NCBI RefSeq assembly: GCF_020179385.1
Contig: NZ_JAIBLJ010000006.1
Coordinates: forward strand, 144,433-208,432
Source: Alkalihalobacillus sp. YIM B00296
GTDB lineage: Bacteria; Bacillota; Bacilli; Bacillales; Fictibacillaceae
Direction of reading: 5' to 3'
Length of the DNA: 64,000 nucleotides
Both the position numbers and the translations under genes were made by a program. The stretch's first letter is position 1, and each line of letters starts with the position of its first letter. Positions 62,407 to 64,000 of the stretch are shown piece after piece. A model generated the notes under the pieces. It ran no database searches, was not told where the DNA came from, and saw only the letters and a list, made by a program, of their open reading frames with translations.

Positions 62407-63378
62407 ATGGTATCAGCATTGATTGTTACCCTTCTGGCTTCATTTCTTGTAGCTGTCGTCCTTTCGCCGATTTTCATACCATTTTTAAAGCGTTTAAAAT
62501 TCGGCCAAAGCATACGCGAAGAAGGGCCCAAATCACATCAGAAAAAATCTGGGACACCGACTATGGGCGGTATAGTCATCATCGTTTCCTTAATATTATC
62601 AACATTAGTGATTTCTTGGTATTTTGGTCTTCTTACGATCGAAACGTCGATTCTATTGTTTGTCACGTTAGGCTACGGGATCATCGGATTCATCGATGAT
62701 TTCATCAAAGTTGTCATGAAGCGGAATCTAGGTTTAACATCGAAACAGAAGCTGCTCGGACAACTCATTATTGCAATCATCTTTTATGTTGGCATGAGAA
62801 CAGCAGGGATATCGACTACACTTGCACTGCCTGGAACAGATTGGTCCATCGAGTTAGGTTGGTTCTACTTCATTTTGATCATCGTTATGCTTGTCGGTGC
62901 ATCCAATGCCGTCAATCTGACAGATGGTCTTGATGGGCTTTTGGCCGGAACTGCTGCCATTGCCTTTGGAGCATTTGCAGTAGTGGCTTCAAGTAAATTT
63001 GAAATAGGTATTGCATTGTTTTGTCTAGCTGTCGTCGGTTCCCTTCTCGGATTTCTTGTTTTCAATGCCCACCCTGCAAAGGTATTCATGGGTGATACTG
63101 GATCCCTCGCTTTAGGAGGGGCAATAGCAGCAGTTGCGATCCTGATCAAAATGGAACTCCTGCTCGTCCTCATCGGTGGAGTATTCGTCATTGAGACGTT
63201 GTCCGTCATGATTCAGGTCGTTTCGTTCAAAGCAACAGGGAAGCGTGTTTTCAAGATGAGTCCACTGCACCACCATTATGAATTGAGTGGTTGGAGTGAG
63301 TGGCGGATTGTCGTTACTTTCTGGGGCGTAGGGCTGTTATTAGCTGCTTTAGGCATTTATATCGAGGTGTTAAGCTAG
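62407..63378 (+). CDS. mraY: Phospho-MurNAc-pentapeptide transferase
   Basis: Membrane enzyme that makes lipid I from UDP-MurNAc-pentapeptide and undecaprenyl phosphate. The 323 residues have about ten helices and the family motifs [36 protein letters not shown] and [19 protein letters not shown]. The HHHYE motif in [14 protein letters not shown] is also present. GGAGGGG precedes ATG 62407. The stop codon abuts the murD start. Confidence 0.98.
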   Translation: MVSALIVTLLASFLVAVVLSPIFIPFLKRLKFGQSIREEGPKSHQKKSGTPTMGGIVIIVSLILSTLVISWYFGLLTIETSILLFVTLGYGIIGFIDDFIKVVMKRNLGLTSKQKLLGQLIIAIIFYVGMRTAGISTTLALPGTDWSIELGWFYFILIIVMLVGASNAVNLTDGLDGLLAGTAAIAFGAFAVVASSKFEIGIALFCLAVVGSLLGFLVFNAHPAKVFMGDTGSLALGGAIAAVAILIKMELLLVLIGGVFVIETLSVMIQVVSFKATGKRVFKMSPLHHHYELSGWSEWRIVVTFWGVGLLLAALGIYIEVLS

Positions 63379-64000
63379 ATGGAGCGTAAATATGAACTCA
63401 ATAATAAAAATGTTCTTGTAATCGGACTTGCAAAAAGTGGTTTTGCTGCAGCTAAGGTGTTGATCAAGCATGGTGCCAATGTAGTCGTCAACGATATGAA
63501 GGAACTTGAAAAGAATAAAGAAGCGAAAGAATTGATTGCGCATGGAATTGAAGTACATTGTGGCAGTCATCCCTTATCGTTGTTGGACAAGCCAATCGAC
63601 TTCATCGTGAAGAATCCAGGAATACCATATGATAATACCTTGGTTAAGGCAGCCTTAGAAAAGCGGATCCCAATCTATACGGAAGTTGAACTTGCATCGT
63701 ACTTAACAGAGGCTGAAATTATCGGCATTACAGGATCCAATGGAAAAACGACAACTACTACTCTATTAGGCCTGATGCTGGAAGGAAGTCCGAAGAAACC
63801 TATTGTGGCAGGAAATATAGGTACCGTCCTATGTGAGGTGGCGGACGGGGCGGAGTGGAATGATATTCTGGTAGCAGAGCTTTCAAGCTTTCAATTGATG
63901 GGGATCGATTCCTTCAAGCCCCATATCGGTGTACTACTTAACATCTTTGATGCCCATTTGGATTATCATGGAAGCCGTGAAGAATATGGAAAGGCGAAAG
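63379..64000 (+). CDS. murD: UDP-MurNAc-L-alanine:D-glutamate ligase, C-terminus beyond window
   Basis: Adds D-glutamate to UDP-MurNAc-L-Ala. The first 207 residues are in the window. I translated MERKYELNNKNVLVIGLAKS, then the ATP-binding GITGSNGKTTTTTLLG near residue 117 and AGNIGTVLCEV. The reading stays open to the last base. It starts directly after the mraY stop. The cluster order mraY-murD is the normal one. Confidence 0.95.
   Translation, partial: MERKYELNNKNVLVIGLAKSGFAAAKVLIKHGANVVVNDMKELEKNKEAKELIAHGIEVHCGSHPLSLLDKPIDFIVKNPGIPYDNTLVKAALEKRIPIYTEVELASYLTEAEIIGITGSNGKTTTTTLLGLMLEGSPKKPIVAGNIGTVLCEVADGAEWNDILVAELSSFQLMGIDSFKPHIGVLLNIFDAHLDYHGSREEYGKAK

Overview
The window is chromosomal DNA of a low-to-moderate G+C, endospore-forming member of the Bacillaceae. 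Its gene order is essentially the Bacillus subtilis block running from speA through yktB-ykzI-yktC, ylaF-typA-ylaH-ylaI-ylaJ-glsA-ylaN-ftsW-pycA, ctaA/ctaBCDEFG, ylbA-ylbP and panE to bshC and the mra/dcw cell wall and division cluster. Sporulation genes (ylaJ, ylbD, ylbJ/spoVV, an rsfA-type regulator, spoVD) show the organism makes spores. The DNPR motif in MurE indicates meso-diaminopimelate peptidoglycan. No rRNA, tRNA, prophage, insertion sequence or CRISPR array was found. I do not name a genus.

Layout. 1-7.1 kb: a BCCT-type osmolyte transporter cut by the window edge, a NodB-type deacetylase lipoprotein, two small conserved proteins, a complete SR1-like dual-function RNA encoding the GapA-binding peptide SR1P, arginine decarboxylase, a nitronate monooxygenase-like enzyme and YktB. 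7.2-16.8 kb: small yla/yk genes, an inositol monophosphatase, TypA, glutaminase, YlaN and a short M50 membrane protease. 16.8-28.9 kb: ftsW, pyruvate carboxylase, heme A synthesis (ctaA, ctaB) and the caa3 cytochrome oxidase operon (ctaCDEF) with ctaG. 29-45 kb: the ylb region, with additions absent from the B. subtilis order: an Eis-like acetyltransferase, a YtvI-type membrane protein, a thioesterase, a lipoprotein plus ATP-grasp pair and a Cys-rich small protein. It also holds rsmD-coaD, ylbJ, ylbK-ylbL, tmcAL and ylbN-rpmF. 45-51 kb: a crotonase, an RsfA-type regulator, YlbP and an added three-gene acyl-CoA carboxylase operon with a free-standing 70-residue biotin carrier. 51.2-64 kb: panE, a DUF3397-type membrane protein, bshC and mraZ-rsmH-ftsL-pbpB-spoVD-murE-mraY-murD, the last cut by the window end.

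How the genes fit together. Pyruvate carboxylase, the acyl-CoA carboxylase and the crotonase link the TCA cycle to short or branched acyl-CoA breakdown. The cta genes build an aerobic terminal oxidase from heme synthesis through CuA-cytochrome c assembly. The mra cluster makes lipid II and places it at the septum, with FtsW and PBP2B for division and SpoVD for the spore cortex. Many yl genes serve RNA and translation (TypA, YlbF, RsmD, TmcAL, L32, RsmH).

The most interesting sequence is between genes. It includes the SR1-like locus with a near-consensus promoter. The large region upstream of ylbH/rsmD carries a terminator that works on the opposite strand. A row of about 10-bp-phased AAGTGG boxes lies in front of mraZ. 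Several families of degenerate intergenic repeats are present: hairpins with GTGTCAGACAC or GGTGCCAGGCACC tips, a 21-nt repeat before the crotonase gene, GCGGAACAGATA units near 13.2 kb, and a shared element at 11.7 and 42.8 kb. I did not find a clear new multi-gene defence or mobile system.
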